A stretch of DNA of 64,000 nucleotides, from the NCBI RefSeq assembly GCF_002102175.1, contig NZ_LQOX01000118.1:62001-126000 (forward strand), in the 5' to 3' direction. Shown here in pieces: positions 35,824 through 45,580 of this stretch. The notes under the pieces are model-generated. The model did not search any database and was not told the DNA's origin. It saw only the letters and a list, made by a program, of their open reading frames with translations. A program made the translations under genes and the position numbers. Origin of the DNA: Mycobacterium gastri. Lineage in GTDB: Bacteria > Actinomycetota > Actinomycetes > Mycobacteriales > Mycobacteriaceae. Positions within the stretch are counted from its first letter, which is position 1, and every line of letters starts with the position of its first letter.

Positions 35824-36783
35824 GTGGATGATGAATTGCTGTCGGCGGCAACCCCGCGCTGGCAAGGTAAGGCGGGACGGCTGGAAGTCTGGTACGCCAC
35901 CCTGTCCGATCCGTCGACGCGTGCGGGTCTGTGGATCCATTGCGAGACGGTGGCGCCGATAACCGGATCGCCCTACGCCCACGGTTGGGTCACCTGGTTT
36001 CCGCCGCAGGACCCCCCGCGCACCGAACGTTTCGGGCCGACACCGGTCCAGCCCGCCGCCGGCTCGGCATGGTTCGACGCCGCCGGCGCCCGGGTGGCGC
36101 CCGGAAAGCTGACCGGGCGGGCCGGATCGCTGGCCTGGGACCTGGCCTGGAAGGACGCCGGCGCGCCGCTGTGGACGTTTCCCCGGGCGGCGTGGGAGCG
36201 CGAGTTGTTGCCGGGCGCGCAGGTGGTGCTCGCCCCCACCGCCGACTTCACCGGCTCGCTGAGCCTGGGTTCTGAAGGCAATACCACCCATCCCGTCACC
36301 GGCTGGCGCGGCGGCGTCGCACACATCTACGGGCATGGCAATGCCAAACGCTGGGGGTGGATCCACGCCGACCTCGGCGGCGGCGACGTCGTGGAGGCCG
36401 TCACCGCGGTGTCGCACAAGCCGGGACTGCGCAAGCTTGCGCCACTGGCGTTCGTCCGGTTCCGCATCGACGGAAAAGACTGGCCGGCAAGCCCTTTCCC
36501 GTCCCTGCGGATGCGCACCACGCTCGGCGTGGCGCACTGGCAGCTGGAGGGACGCATCAGCGGCCGCAAGGTACTGATCCGTGTCGATCAACCCCCGGAC
36601 AGGTGCGTGAGCCTGGAATACACCGACCCGGACGGGGGCAAGGCGGTGTGCACCAACACCGAACAGGCCGACATCTACATCGAGGTCGACGACCGGCGCT
36701 GGTCGGTGGTGGGCATCGGGCATGCCGAAGTCGGGTTGCGCGGAGCCGACGCACCCGCCGTCAACGAAAGGAACCCGTCATGA
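35824..36783 (+). CDS. Conserved protein of unknown function, possibly lipocalin/CrtC-like fold (Rv0493c-like)
   Basis: 319 residues, beta-rich, no signal peptide and no certain domain. Trp-rich strands such as [26 protein letters not shown] and especially [18 protein letters not shown] resemble the AttH/hydroxyneurosporene synthase lipocalin group, which handles lipophilic substrates; this is a tentative reading. The GTG at 35824 follows a consensus GGAGGTG ribosome binding site at 6 nt. The gene heads a three-gene operon with 4-nt overlaps (ATGA twice) that ends in a GMC oxidoreductase and lies opposite a fatty-acid-type GntR regulator. Confidence 0.8.
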   Translation: MDDELLSAATPRWQGKAGRLEVWYATLSDPSTRAGLWIHCETVAPITGSPYAHGWVTWFPPQDPPRTERFGPTPVQPAAGSAWFDAAGARVAPGKLTGRAGSLAWDLAWKDAGAPLWTFPRAAWERELLPGAQVVLAPTADFTGSLSLGSEGNTTHPVTGWRGGVAHIYGHGNAKRWGWIHADLGGGDVVEAVTAVSHKPGLRKLAPLAFVRFRIDGKDWPASPFPSLRMRTTLGVAHWQLEGRISGRKVLIRVDQPPDRCVSLEYTDPDGGKAVCTNTEQADIYIEVDDRRWSVVGIGHAEVGLRGADAPAVNERNPS

Positions 36784-37109
36784 GTTTTCTCCTGGACCCG
36801 CCGCTGCTGTTCGCCAGCGGAGCGCTCATCGAGCGCCGGGTGCCCGAAGACCGTCGTGATCTCGCCGAAGCCGCCGTGCTCGGTGTCTTCTTCGCCGGCT
36901 CGTTCGGGCTCTACAACAACGTGCCCGGGCTGGGGTTCTTGTGGCGCCCGTTCCGCTCGCAGAACGGCCGCGACTTCATGTGGAACAGCGGCGTTTTCGA
37001 CGTGGATACCGAGGAAGCAGGGTGGCCGCTGCACGCCGCCGCCGGCGGCATCTTCGGGACCTATCCCTTCTTCATCAAACTCGGTCGACGGTTCGGGCGC
37101 CGACGATGA
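36780..37109 (+). CDS. Small conserved protein (Rv0492A-like)
   Basis: 109 residues. It begins [20 protein letters not shown] and has a hydrophobic helix LAEAAVLGVFFAGSFGLYNN, then WRPFRSQNGRDFMWNSGVF, and ends basic (KLGRRFGRRR). One or two membrane-touching segments are likely. No known catalytic motif. It is overlapped by ATGA with both neighbours, so stoichiometric synthesis with the GMC oxidoreductase is likely and it could be its membrane anchor or partner, as small subunits are for some membrane-bound GMC dehydrogenases. Confidence 0.8.
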   Translation: MSFLLDPPLLFASGALIERRVPEDRRDLAEAAVLGVFFAGSFGLYNNVPGLGFLWRPFRSQNGRDFMWNSGVFDVDTEEAGWPLHAAAGGIFGTYPFFIKLGRRFGRRR

Positions 37110-38974
37110 GCCGGCTGGCCGACCGGGCCGTGGCCGCGTTCGGCACGGCGTTGCTACCGCCCGAGCACGGGGGTCCGGCGCCGGCTCAGTTCGTCGAGCG
37201 CGTCGGGCGCTACGTCGAACAGCTGCCGGCGACGCAACGGTTGGCGGTGCGCGCCGGTGTGCTGTCGCTGGCGGCCGCGAGCTACCTGACAACGGGCCGG
37301 TCGTTGCCGCGATTGAACCCGGCGGACCGGGCCCGGGTGCTGGGCCGGGTCGCTGCCGTCGGTCCGGACATGGGTGCGGCAGTGGAGGGCCTGAAAGCGA
37401 TCGTGCTGCTGGCCAATGGCGCCGACGCCTACGCCGACGAGCTGCTGGCCCGCGCGCAGGGGCATGACCCGGCGCGCCCGGATGCGGCGCTGACCGTCAC
37501 CTCGTCGACCGATAGCCCTTCGGTCGTGACCACCGATGCGGTGATCGTCGGCTCCGGGGCCGGCGGGGCCATGGCCGCGCGCACGCTGGCGCAGGCCGGC
37601 GTCGGCGTCGTCGTGCTCGAGGAGGGGCGGCGCTGGACGGTCGAGGAGTTCCGCACCACGCACCCGATCGACCGCTATGCCGGCCTTTACCGCGGCGCCG
37701 GGGCCACCATCGCGCTGGGCCGCCCGTCGGTGGTGCTGCCGATGGGCCGGGCGGTCGGCGGCACCACCGTGGTCAACTCCGGCACCTGCTTTAGGCCGCC
37801 CGATGCCGTGCAACGGCGCTGGCGCGACGAGTTCGGGCTTGACCTGGCGGACCCGGACCGGCTGGCCCGCCACCTCGACGAGGTGGAGCGCACGCTGCAG
37901 GTCGCGCCGGTTCCGCTGGACATCATGGGCCGCAACGGCAACCTGTTGCTCGAGGCCGCCACCGCGCTGGGCTGGCGGGCAGCGCCCATCCCGCGCAACG
38001 CGCCCGGCTGTGGCGGCTGCTGCCAGTGCGCGATCGGCTGCCCCCGCAACGCCAAGTTCGGGGTACACCTCAACGCGCTGCCGCAGGCCTGCGCGGCCGG
38101 GGCGCGGATCGTCTCCCGGGCGCGCGTGGAACGGGTGTTGCACGAGCACGGGCGCGCCCGCGGCGTGCGCGCCCGCCGGCCCGACGGCACCGCAATCGAC
38201 GTGCTGGCGGACACCATCGTCGTCGCCGCCGGCGCCATCGAGACGCCGATGTTGTTGTGGCGCAGCGGTCTTGGCGGCCATCCCCGGCTCGGCCGGAACC
38301 TCGCGCTGCATCCGGCGACGATGCTCGCCGGCCGCTTCGACGACGACGTGTACGCCTGGCGCGGCGTGTTGCAAAGCGCGGCGGTCCACGAGTTCCACGA
38401 ATCCGACGGGGTGCTGATCGAGGCGACGGCCACGCCGCCGGGCATGGGCTCGATGGTCTTCCCCGGCTACGGCGCCGAACTGCTCGGCTGGCTGGATCGG
38501 GCGCCTCGGGTCGCCACCTTCGGTGCGATGGTGGCCGACCAGGGCGTGGGGTCGGTCCGATCGGTGCGGGGGCAGGCGCTGGTGCGCTACGACATCGCCC
38601 GCGCCGACATCGCCAAGCTGCGAGTCGCCATGGAGGCCATCGGCCGGCTGCTTTTCGAGGCCGGGGCGGCCGAGGTACTCACCGGCCTTCCCGGCGCCAC
38701 CGCGGTGACGTCGCTGCCCGAGCTGCGGGAGGCGGTGCGGCGCAGTGACCCCGCAAGCCTGCACCTGGCGGCATTCCATCCGACCGGGACCGCGGCCGCC
38801 GGCGCCGACCCGCAGATCTGTCCCGTCGATCCGAGCGGCCGGCTGCGCGGAGTCGACGGTGTGTGGGTTGCCGACGCATCGATCCTGCCCAGCTGCGCGG
38901 AGGTGAACCCGCAGGTGTCGATCATGGCGCTGGCGTTAGCCGTCGCCGACAACATCGCCGGCGCCCACCGCTGA
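37106..38974 (+). CDS. GMC-family FAD oxidoreductase (Rv0492c-like)
   Basis: 622 residues. An N-terminal region of about 150 residues precedes the FAD fold TTDAVIVGSGAGGAMAARTL with acid end VVVLEEGRRW. Then RAVGGTTVVNSGTCFRPP (GMC signature region), the cysteine cluster CGGCCQCAIGCPRNAK, and the C-terminal HPTGTAAAGADP with the catalytic His region and VWVADASILPSCAEVNPQ. The cysteine cluster is typical of long-chain alcohol oxidase and membrane GMC relatives. A long-chain alcohol or sterol-like substrate is plausible given the fatty-acid-type regulator across the promoter; not shown. Confidence 0.88.
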   Translation: MSRLADRAVAAFGTALLPPEHGGPAPAQFVERVGRYVEQLPATQRLAVRAGVLSLAAASYLTTGRSLPRLNPADRARVLGRVAAVGPDMGAAVEGLKAIVLLANGADAYADELLARAQGHDPARPDAALTVTSSTDSPSVVTTDAVIVGSGAGGAMAARTLAQAGVGVVVLEEGRRWTVEEFRTTHPIDRYAGLYRGAGATIALGRPSVVLPMGRAVGGTTVVNSGTCFRPPDAVQRRWRDEFGLDLADPDRLARHLDEVERTLQVAPVPLDIMGRNGNLLLEAATALGWRAAPIPRNAPGCGGCCQCAIGCPRNAKFGVHLNALPQACAAGARIVSRARVERVLHEHGRARGVRARRPDGTAIDVLADTIVVAAGAIETPMLLWRSGLGGHPRLGRNLALHPATMLAGRFDDDVYAWRGVLQSAAVHEFHESDGVLIEATATPPGMGSMVFPGYGAELLGWLDRAPRVATFGAMVADQGVGSVRSVRGQALVRYDIARADIAKLRVAMEAIGRLLFEAGAAEVLTGLPGATAVTSLPELREAVRRSDPASLHLAAFHPTGTAAAGADPQICPVDPSGRLRGVDGVWVADASILPSCAEVNPQVSIMALALAVADNIAGAHR

Positions 38975-39197
38975 GCGCGAGCCAGCGCATTTCGTCTTCT
39001 CCGAACAGGGCAATCGCAGGTCTCGACGCGGCGTAACCGCTATCAGACTTGTTCGCACCAACCTGATTTCGTCCGTTGATCTTGCCGATCCCGCGTAAGC
39101 GCCGCCTCGTGATTTCGGTGCAAGTGCGTGGCCGGCAGATCTGGTTGGTCGTGTCCGTCGGCTCCTAACTCACACCTCAAGCCGGAATCAACCTCGA
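38975..39197. other. Convergent intergenic region between the GMC gene and regX3
   Basis: About 220 bp between two convergent genes. No ORF, obvious hairpin terminator or repeat is seen. Confidence 0.4.
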
Positions 39198-39881
39198 TTA
39201 GCCCTCGAGCTTGTAACCGAGTCCCCGCACCGTCACCAGGTGCACCGGGTTGGCGGGGTCGGCCTCGATTTTGGACCGCAGGCGCTTGACATGGACATCG
39301 AGCGTCTTGGTGTCGCCGACGTAGTCCGCACCCCAGACCCGGTCGATCAGCTGGCCGCGGGTCAACACCCGCCCGCTGTTGCGCATCAGGTATTCCAGCA
39401 GGTCGAACTCCTTGAGCGGCAAGGTGATGACGTCGCCGTTCACCGAGACGACGTGGCGCTCGACGTCCATGCGCACCGGCCCGGACTCCAGGATGCCGTC
39501 GCTGGATTCGGCGTCGTCGTCGCCGCCGCGGCGAAGCACCGCGCGGATTCGGGCGATCAACTCGCGTGCCGAATAGGGCTTGGTCACATAGTCGTCGGCG
39601 CCCAGCTCGAGTCCGACCACCTTGTCGATCTCGCTGTCCCGAGCCGTCACCATGATCACCGGAACGCTGGACCGGGCACGCAACTGCTTGCACACGTCGG
39701 TGCCCGACATCCCCGGCAGCATCAGATCGAGCAGCACGATGTCGGCGCCGGACCGGTCGAACTCGGCCAGCGCCGAGGGACCATCGGTCACCACCGTCGC
39801 CTCAAAGCCCTCCTTGCGCAACAGAAACGCCAGCGGATCGGCCAACGACTCCTCGTCCTCCACGATCAACACATTGGTCAT
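39198..39881 (-). CDS. regX3: Two-component response regulator RegX3
   Basis: 227 residues, OmpR/PhoB type. Receiver domain 1-120: VLIVEDEESLADPL (acidic pocket), the phospho-acceptor Asp52 in IVLLDLMLPGMSG, VTARDSE and DDYVTKPYSARELIARIRAVLRR. The winged-helix output domain (about 128-225) has LPLKEFDLLEYLMRNSGRVLTR, RVWGADYVGDTKTLDVHVKRLR and ends LVTVRGLGYKLEG. It controls phosphate-starvation and related genes with SenX3. Its ATG overlaps the stop of the second MIRU mini-ORF (TGATG), so translation is probably coupled through the repeat. Confidence 0.97.
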   Translation of the reverse strand: MTNVLIVEDEESLADPLAFLLRKEGFEATVVTDGPSALAEFDRSGADIVLLDLMLPGMSGTDVCKQLRARSSVPVIMVTARDSEIDKVVGLELGADDYVTKPYSARELIARIRAVLRRGGDDDAESSDGILESGPVRMDVERHVVSVNGDVITLPLKEFDLLEYLMRNSGRVLTRGQLIDRVWGADYVGDTKTLDVHVKRLRSKIEADPANPVHLVTVRGLGYKLEG

Positions 39882-39934
39882 CAGCGCCGCTCCTCCTCAT
39901 TGCTTCGCACTGCATCGTCGTCGACGCGGGTCAT
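39882..39934 (-). repeat. MIRU, 53-bp unit, senX3-regX3 spacer
   Basis: The unit next to regX3 reads, on the minus strand, ATGACCCGCGTCGACGACGA at its start and ends GAGGAGGAGCGGCGCTG. It encodes a 17-codon mini-ORF ([17 protein letters not shown]) whose TGA overlaps the regX3 ATG. Length is exactly 53 bp, as for the terminal MIRU unit of M. tuberculosis at this site. Confidence 0.93.
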
Positions 39935-40011
39935 CAGCGCCGCTCTCCCCCGCAAGCGGGCGGTACCCCCACCTCATTGCTTCGCACTGCATCGTCGTCG
40001 ACGCGGGTCAT
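39935..40011 (-). repeat. MIRU, 77-bp unit, senX3-regX3 spacer
   Basis: The first unit after senX3 is exactly 77 bp. It shares its first 40 bp with the 53-bp unit and has an inserted GTGGGGGTACCGCCCGCTTG segment. Its ATG overlaps the senX3 stop (ATGA) and it encodes a 25-residue mini-ORF (starts [18 protein letters not shown]) ending where the next unit begins (TGATG). One 77-bp copy is present here. Confidence 0.93.
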
Positions 40012-41231
40012 CGACTCAGCTCTTCCTCTCGTTGTGACCTGTTGGGTCGCGCCTCGCGCGCCCGCAGTTGGTCAGATAGCTCGCTGTCATCGCACTCCGC
40101 TGCCGGAATCGACAACGTGAACGTGGACCCGGTTCCCGGCTTGCTCCACACGCCGATGCTGCCGTTGTGGTTGGCGGCGACGTGCTTGACGATGGCCAGT
40201 CCCAGCCCGCTGCCACCGGTGGCCCGCGAGCGCGCCTTGTCGCCCCGGAAGAACCGCTCGAAGACCCGCTCCTGGTCCTCGAGGGCGATCCCGATTCCGC
40301 GGTCGGTGACGGCGATCTCGACGTTGTCACCGCGGCGGCGCCGGCTGATCGAGACCAGCGACCCGCGTGGTGAATAGGCGATCGCATTGGAGACCAGGTT
40401 GGCCAGCGCGGTAACCAGCAGGGTTTGGTCACCGAGCACCCGTAGCCCGCTGGGCGCATCGGTGCGAACCTCGATGTCGGCAGTGTCCGCGGCTACTTTG
40501 TGACGTGAAATCGCTTCGGACACAATGGTATCGACGTCAACGTCGGTCACATTGTGCAGCCCCTCGGCGCCCTGCAGCCGGGACAGCTCGATCAGCTCCG
40601 CGACCATGTCGCCCAGTCGATTGGCCTCGATGAGCACTTTCTCAGCGAACCGCCGAACGGTGTCGGGGTCGTCCGGCGACGCGAGCAGAGCTTCGGCAAG
40701 CAGGGCCATGGCGCCAACCGGGGTCTTGAGCTCGTGACTGACGTTGGCGACGAAGTCGCGCCTGGTCGCCTCCATCCGGGCATAGTCGGACTGGTCATGG
40801 ACGAAGACCACGACGAACCTGCGGTCTTCCTCGCTCAGCAACCGGGCATGCCCGTGCACCAACAGCCCGGAGCGGCCGGCCGCACGCTTGGCGGGTGACA
40901 GGTCGAACTCGACATCGTCACCGCCCAGCGCCTGCTGCGCGGCCCGCCAGGCTTGGTCGTCGAGCTGCCGGTCGCGCACCAGGCCCAGCTCCCTGGCCCG
41001 ATGGTTGAGATAGACGACATCGCGATGGGCATCCACCACCGCCGCACCCATCGGCATCAGGGCGACGATGCGCTGCAGCATCTGCGCGACGGTGATCCCG
41101 GCCCGCTCGGTGGCCGCTTGCTGGCGGCGCCGCGCGACCCGCTGCGACAGGCGGTTTCCCGCCGCAACACCTACGGCCAGCGCTAGCGCGGACAACACCC
41201 CGGCCAGCAACAGTGCCGAGAACACAGTCAC
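40008..41231 (-). CDS. senX3: Two-component sensor histidine kinase SenX3
   Basis: 407 residues. An N-terminal membrane hairpin ([23 protein letters not shown]), a PAS-like domain (about 50-150: [24 protein letters not shown]), the dimerisation/phosphoacceptor helix [22 protein letters not shown] (His about 166) and the ATPase boxes [14 protein letters not shown] (N), [10 protein letters not shown] (G1), [14 protein letters not shown] (F) and [13 protein letters not shown] (G2). With RegX3 and PhoU-type proteins it senses phosphate supply. Start is the GTG at 41231 after TAGGA; the frame opens one or two codons earlier at TTG. Confidence 0.96.
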   Translation of the reverse strand: MTVFSALLLAGVLSALALAVGVAAGNRLSQRVARRRQQAATERAGITVAQMLQRIVALMPMGAAVVDAHRDVVYLNHRARELGLVRDRQLDDQAWRAAQQALGGDDVEFDLSPAKRAAGRSGLLVHGHARLLSEEDRRFVVVFVHDQSDYARMEATRRDFVANVSHELKTPVGAMALLAEALLASPDDPDTVRRFAEKVLIEANRLGDMVAELIELSRLQGAEGLHNVTDVDVDTIVSEAISRHKVAADTADIEVRTDAPSGLRVLGDQTLLVTALANLVSNAIAYSPRGSLVSISRRRRGDNVEIAVTDRGIGIALEDQERVFERFFRGDKARSRATGGSGLGLAIVKHVAANHNGSIGVWSKPGTGSTFTLSIPAAECDDSELSDQLRAREARPNRSQREEELSR

Positions 41232-41367
41232 AACCAAAATCCTACAAACTCCGGTGAACGCGGCCCTAGCCGAGCGAGGCCGAAATCGGACAAGTCACAC
41301 CAATCGCCACAGGTGTTCGGCTACCGTTCACGCGTTGTTCAGCAAACAGGCCTACCGGCGCTGACGA

Positions 41368-42123
41368 TCAGACTTTGGCCGTGCCCTGGCTGGCCACCGC
41401 GGCAGCACCGGCGGCTGCAGCCTCCGGATCCAGATAGCGACCGCCGGGCTGCACCGGGCGCATTTGGCGGTCCAGGTCGTAGCGCAACGGAACGCCTGTC
41501 GGGATGTTCAGTCCGACGACGTCGTCGTCGGACATCCCGTCCAAGTGCTTGACCAGCGCGCGCAACGAGTTACCGTGCGCCACGATCAACACCGTCTTGC
41601 CCGATCGCAGGTCGCCGACGATGACGTCGGTGAAGTAGGGCAGAAACCGGGCCACCACGTCGGCCAGGCACTCGGTCAGCGGGCCACCGCCGATATCGGC
41701 GTACCGGGGGTCGGCGTCCTGGCTGAACTCGCTGCCCTTCTCGATCGGCGGCGGCGGCGTGTCGTAGCTGCGCCGCCAGGCCATGAACTGCTCTTCGCCG
41801 TAGCGCGCCTTCGTCTCCGCCTTGTCGAGACCCTGGAGTGCGCCGTAGTGGCGTTCGTTCAGCCGCCAGCTGCGCCGCACCGGAATCCACAGTCGGTCAG
41901 CGCGGTCCAGCGCCAGATGCGCGGTGGTGATGGCGCGCCGCAACAACGACGTGTAGAGCACGTCGGGCAGCAAGTCGTGTTCAGCCAGCAGCTCGCCGCT
42001 TCGGATCGCCTCGGCCTCGCCCTTTTCGGTCAGGCCGACGTCCACCCAGCCGGTGAACAGGTTGAGGGCATTCCAGTCGCTCTCGCCGTGGCGCAGCAGC
42101 ACCAACGTGCCAGTGTCTCCCAT
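41368..42123 (-). CDS. gpm1: 2,3-bisphosphoglycerate-dependent phosphoglycerate mutase
   Basis: 251 residues. Interconverts 3- and 2-phosphoglycerate in glycolysis. Phospho-histidine loop [20 protein letters not shown], substrate loop [20 protein letters not shown], and the second His in [17 protein letters not shown] are all present. The C-terminal tail is alanine-rich. The ATG at 42123 is 13 bp after the Rv0487-like gene on the same strand, so gpm1, Rv0487-like and mshA form one transcription unit. Confidence 0.96.
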   Translation of the reverse strand: MGDTGTLVLLRHGESDWNALNLFTGWVDVGLTEKGEAEAIRSGELLAEHDLLPDVLYTSLLRRAITTAHLALDRADRLWIPVRRSWRLNERHYGALQGLDKAETKARYGEEQFMAWRRSYDTPPPPIEKGSEFSQDADPRYADIGGGPLTECLADVVARFLPYFTDVIVGDLRSGKTVLIVAHGNSLRALVKHLDGMSDDDVVGLNIPTGVPLRYDLDRQMRPVQPGGRYLDPEAAAAGAAAVASQGTAKV

Positions 42124-42136
42124 GCCGGCAAGTTTC

Positions 42137-42685
42137 TCACGCGCCGTCGCCGGCGTCATCGTCGTCGATCAGATGCGCAAAGGCCTGCAGGTTCTTCAGC
42201 GATTCGCCGCGCGAAACCCGCCATTCCCACTCTTTTTGAATCGATGAACGAAAACCTAACTCCAGCAACGTATTAAAGTCCGAATCCGCCGCCTCGAGCA
42301 CCTGCCCGAGCACCCGGTCGATCTCCTCGGCGTCGACCGAGGCCAGCGACATCCGGCCCACCAGGTAGATGTCGCCGACGTTGTCCAGCGTGTAGGCGAC
42401 CCCATAGAGCCGCCGGTTGCGGTTGAGCAGGAACCGGTAGACACCCTCGTGGTTCTCGTCCGGTTTGCGACACACGAATGCCTCGACGCGCACCGAATGC
42501 TCCCCGATGCTCAAGATGGTGTTGGTCTTGAGCTTGCGTTCACCCGGCAACTCCACGATGATTCCCGCCGGCCCGCCATGCGCGCCGGGATGTCGCGAGT
42601 AGTTCAGCCGACTGGCCTGCAGCGCCTGCTCGATCACCTGCGCCACGGTCTCGGCGGCATCGGGGCCCTGCGGGGAAGATGTCAC
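42137..42685 (-). CDS. YbjN/CesT-like sensory-transduction fold protein (Rv0487-like)
   Basis: 182 residues of the YbjN/type-III-chaperone-like fold: an N-terminal helix ([21 protein letters not shown]), strand-rich core ([60 protein letters not shown]) and a C-terminal helix. Such proteins are adaptors or chaperones without catalysis. The GTG start overlaps the mshA stop by 4 nt (GTGA). Role unknown; placement between mshA and gpm1 is conserved in mycobacteria. Confidence 0.82.
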   Translation of the reverse strand: MTSSPQGPDAAETVAQVIEQALQASRLNYSRHPGAHGGPAGIIVELPGERKLKTNTILSIGEHSVRVEAFVCRKPDENHEGVYRFLLNRNRRLYGVAYTLDNVGDIYLVGRMSLASVDAEEIDRVLGQVLEAADSDFNTLLELGFRSSIQKEWEWRVSRGESLKNLQAFAHLIDDDDAGDGA

Positions 42686-44034
42686 GCGCCCACCCCGCGA
42701 CGAGCCGTCCAGCGGCGCGGTTTGCGCGCCGCAACCAGGTCGCGCACCCGGCGCCGGCGCCCCGCGGTGAAGTCGCCGATCGCCCGCCGGTAACTGGCCA
42801 GCAGTGCGTCGGTGGTGTGATCCCACGAGAACCCGGCCGCGTGCTGGGCAGCTGCGCGACTCATCGCCCAGCCCGGCGGGCCGGCATTGCGACGCAGCAG
42901 CTGCTCGATCGCGTCGGCCCACCGGTCCACGTCGTGTCCGGATACCAGCGTCCCGGTAATCCCGTCGCGCACCGCGACCGGCAGCCCCCCAACCGCCGCC
43001 GCGACCACCGGCGTACCGCAGGCCTGCGCTTCGATGGCCACCAGACCGAACGACTCCGAATAGCTCGGCACCGCGACCAGGTCGGCGGCGTGGAACACGG
43101 TCGCCAGATCCGTGCGGGACTGTGGCGGCAGGAACGTCACTCGCTGCGCGATACCGAGTTCGCCGGCCAGTTGCGCCAGTCCCTCCGGCGCGGCCAGTCC
43201 ACTGCCCGAGGGCCCGCCGGCGACGACGACGCACACTCCCGGGAGCTTGGCGACGGCGCGCAGCACGATGTCGGGTGCCTTCAGCGGCTGGATCCGTCCG
43301 ACGAAGGCCACCACCTGCCCGTCCAGCGGCAACCCCAGCGCGGCCCGCGCCGCCCGCGCCGCCCGCCGGTCGCCGGGTGAGAACACGTCCAGGTCGACAC
43401 CGGGATGAACGACGTCGACGCGCGCCGGATCCGCATGATGGATCGAAATCAGTTGTCGGGCTTCGTCTTCGGTGTTGACGATGAGCCGGTCCGCCTCGTC
43501 GACAACCTGCTGTTCACCGACGATGCGCAGCGGCGGCTCGGGTGCGTCACCGTCGGCCAGCGCCGCATTCTTCACCGCGGCCAGCGTGTGGGCGGTGTGC
43601 ACCAACGGCACCGCCCAGCGATCGCGGGCCAACCAGCCGACCTGGCCGGACAGCCAGTAGTGCGAGTGCACGATGCCGTAGTAGCCCGGTTCGTGGGCGG
43701 CTTCGGCGCGCAGCACCCCGGCCGCGAACGCGCATAACTGGGTGGGCAGGTCGTATTTGTCCAGACCCTCGAAGGGCCCGGCTACCACGTTGCGCACCAG
43801 CACGCCCGGCGCCACCTGCACCACCGGCGGATCCGTCGAAGCGGTGGCCCGGGTGAAGATCTCCACCTCGATACCGCGCCGCGCCAGGTGCAGCGCACTT
43901 TGCAGCACGTAGACGTTCATTCCGCCGGCATCGCCGGTGCCGGGCTGGGCCAGCGGCGAGGTGTGCACCGCCAGCAGGGCGACCCGGCGTGGGTCTGCGT
44001 CTCCGGCCAGCCGGGGCCCGTCGCTGTGGCGCAC
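42682..44034 (-). CDS. mshA: D-inositol-3-phosphate glycosyltransferase (mycothiol synthesis)
   Basis: 450 residues, GT-B fold, GT4 family. It transfers GlcNAc from UDP-GlcNAc to inositol-3-phosphate, the first committed step of mycothiol. N-terminal domain: [53 protein letters not shown]-terminal domain: [40 protein letters not shown] with the E-x7-E motif, and [20 protein letters not shown]. The GTG at 44034 is the first start after the upstream gene that leads into the family domain; its ribosome binding site is weak and the N-terminus is about 30 residues shorter than in M. tuberculosis. Confidence 0.95.
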   Translation of the reverse strand: MRHSDGPRLAGDADPRRVALLAVHTSPLAQPGTGDAGGMNVYVLQSALHLARRGIEVEIFTRATASTDPPVVQVAPGVLVRNVVAGPFEGLDKYDLPTQLCAFAAGVLRAEAAHEPGYYGIVHSHYWLSGQVGWLARDRWAVPLVHTAHTLAAVKNAALADGDAPEPPLRIVGEQQVVDEADRLIVNTEDEARQLISIHHADPARVDVVHPGVDLDVFSPGDRRAARAARAALGLPLDGQVVAFVGRIQPLKAPDIVLRAVAKLPGVCVVVAGGPSGSGLAAPEGLAQLAGELGIAQRVTFLPPQSRTDLATVFHAADLVAVPSYSESFGLVAIEAQACGTPVVAAAVGGLPVAVRDGITGTLVSGHDVDRWADAIEQLLRRNAGPPGWAMSRAAAQHAAGFSWDHTTDALLASYRRAIGDFTAGRRRRVRDLVAARKPRRWTARRGVGA

Positions 44035-44092
44035 ACTGTCATCTTTACAGGACGCGTTCCGCGGCCAGGCCCACGTACGGGCATAAGCGGCA

Positions 44093-45394
44093 CTAAGCGA
44101 GCGCTCCCGGCTCGGTATCCGGCAGCCGGGTGCCCAGTGCCCCGGCACGACGCATCGCGCCCAACGGGTCGGCGTAGAGCCCACCCAGCGACACGATGCC
44201 GGCCCCGGCTTCTTGCACCCGGTTGCCGAATGCCGTGACCCGGATGTCCCGCGGCGGCAGCACCGAGCATGCGGCGAAGGCCTTCTCCACCTGCTCCATC
44301 CCTTCCGGGTACTCGGTGAACGCCTGGCCACCCACCACCAGTTCGTCGGGGTTGAGCAAGTCACGCAGCAGCGCGACCGACTCGCCGAGCACCCGGGCCC
44401 GCTCCCCCAGCAAATCGGTGGCCTGTTGGTTACCGGCTCGTGCCGCGCGGAGCAGGTCGGTGACGGCGCCGGCCGAGCCGTTGACGCGCGTGGCCGGGGC
44501 GGACGGAAGGATCCGCAGCCGGCGCGCGGCCGCCAACACCGCCTCGTCGCTGACGGTGGACTCGAGCTGTCCGGTGCCGCCCAGCAGCTCGGAGCGGGCC
44601 GGCAGGCCCGCAATGGTGCCGGGCCCGCTGGCCGGGCAGTGCACCCGCCCGTCGATCACCAGCGCGTATCCCACGGTCTCGCGGGCATAGACGTACAGGC
44701 TGGTCGACGAGCCCGGTGCGAACCGTCGCATCCCGAGCAGCAGCTCGGCACCGGCCATGGCATCGACGTGGGATGCCACCGAGACGGGAAGGCCCAGCGC
44801 GTCGGCCAGCACTGGCCCGACCGGTGCCCGCTGCCAGCCCAGCCGGGGGTGATCGACGTGGCCGGTCGCGCCGTCGACGGTGCCGCCGATCGCCACTCCG
44901 ACCCACAGCGCCCGCCGCCGATGCCAGCGCCTCAAGTAGCGGCAGGCACTGTCGGCCAGCGACCCGAGCGCCGCCCCCGCGGGACTGAGCGGTGTCGGCG
45001 TCTCGACCGCGTCGAGCGTGCGACCGAAGAGGTCGGCGGCCACGATGCTGGTCGTGCGCGCACCGATGTGGATGCCCAGTGTCACGAACGGCTCGTGGTT
45101 GACCTCCACGGGGACCCGGGGCCGCCCGATCGCCCCGGAGACCGCCAAGTCGGCGCGTTCACGCAGCAGACCGGCCTCGAGCAGGGCAATGACCTGGCGG
45201 TTCACTGTCGCGATGCTCAGCGAGGTGACACTGGCGATCACGTCGCGGCCAACGGGGCCGCGTAACCGCACCGCCCGGAAGACGGACGCGGCCGCGGAGT
45301 CGGCCAGGTGCAGCGACGGCGGCACGACCTGTCGGTACGGCCGCGGCCGGCCACCACGGGCGGGGCGATGGGTGGTGAGAGTAGTCGAGTGCAC
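44093..45394 (-). CDS. ROK-family transcriptional regulator (Rv0485-like)
   Basis: 433 residues. An N-terminal winged HTH ([33 protein letters not shown]) is fused to a ROK sugar-kinase-like domain ([48 protein letters not shown]). The CxCGxxGC zinc motif and the catalytic Asp region of ROK kinases are not visible, so it should be a regulator without kinase activity. The M. tuberculosis counterpart is reported to control a pe/ppe gene pair (pe13-ppe18) and virulence. The GTG at 45394 follows AAGGA. Divergent from the short-chain dehydrogenase gene with a 186-bp promoter region. Confidence 0.9.
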   Translation of the reverse strand: MHSTTLTTHRPARGGRPRPYRQVVPPSLHLADSAAASVFRAVRLRGPVGRDVIASVTSLSIATVNRQVIALLEAGLLRERADLAVSGAIGRPRVPVEVNHEPFVTLGIHIGARTTSIVAADLFGRTLDAVETPTPLSPAGAALGSLADSACRYLRRWHRRRALWVGVAIGGTVDGATGHVDHPRLGWQRAPVGPVLADALGLPVSVASHVDAMAGAELLLGMRRFAPGSSTSLYVYARETVGYALVIDGRVHCPASGPGTIAGLPARSELLGGTGQLESTVSDEAVLAAARRLRILPSAPATRVNGSAGAVTDLLRAARAGNQQATDLLGERARVLGESVALLRDLLNPDELVVGGQAFTEYPEGMEQVEKAFAACSVLPPRDIRVTAFGNRVQEAGAGIVSLGGLYADPLGAMRRAGALGTRLPDTEPGALA

Positions 45395-45567
45395 TGGCGT
45401 CCTTATTCCGAGTTCAACTGGCCTAGTCCTTGGCGTCCTTGGCCACGCTTGCTGACGTGAGTCAGGCGCGACAAAGTACGCAGCAACAACAGGCGCCCGC
45501 GCAAAGGCACGCGGTCGTCGTGTTGAACCAGGCGCTGCAGTACACACCGAGAATTTAGCACGTTTAT

Positions 45568-45573
45568 TAGAGT
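45568..45573 (+). promoter_or_regulatory. -10 element of the Rv0484c-like gene
   Basis: TAGAGT ends 7 nt before the ATG at 45581, matching the spacing of mycobacterial leaderless promoters. Confidence 0.5.
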
Positions 45574-45580
45574 GGTCCCG

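Noticed and set aside
37154..38779. 541-codon open frame on the minus strand inside the GMC oxidoreductase gene
   Set aside because: Typical antisense shadow of a GC-rich gene: no motif, composition follows the complementary codons, no ribosome binding site.
39882..40011. CRISPR-like appearance of two spaced repeats between senX3 and regX3
   Set aside because: Repeats are adjacent, not separated by spacers, and match MIRU length and position exactly.
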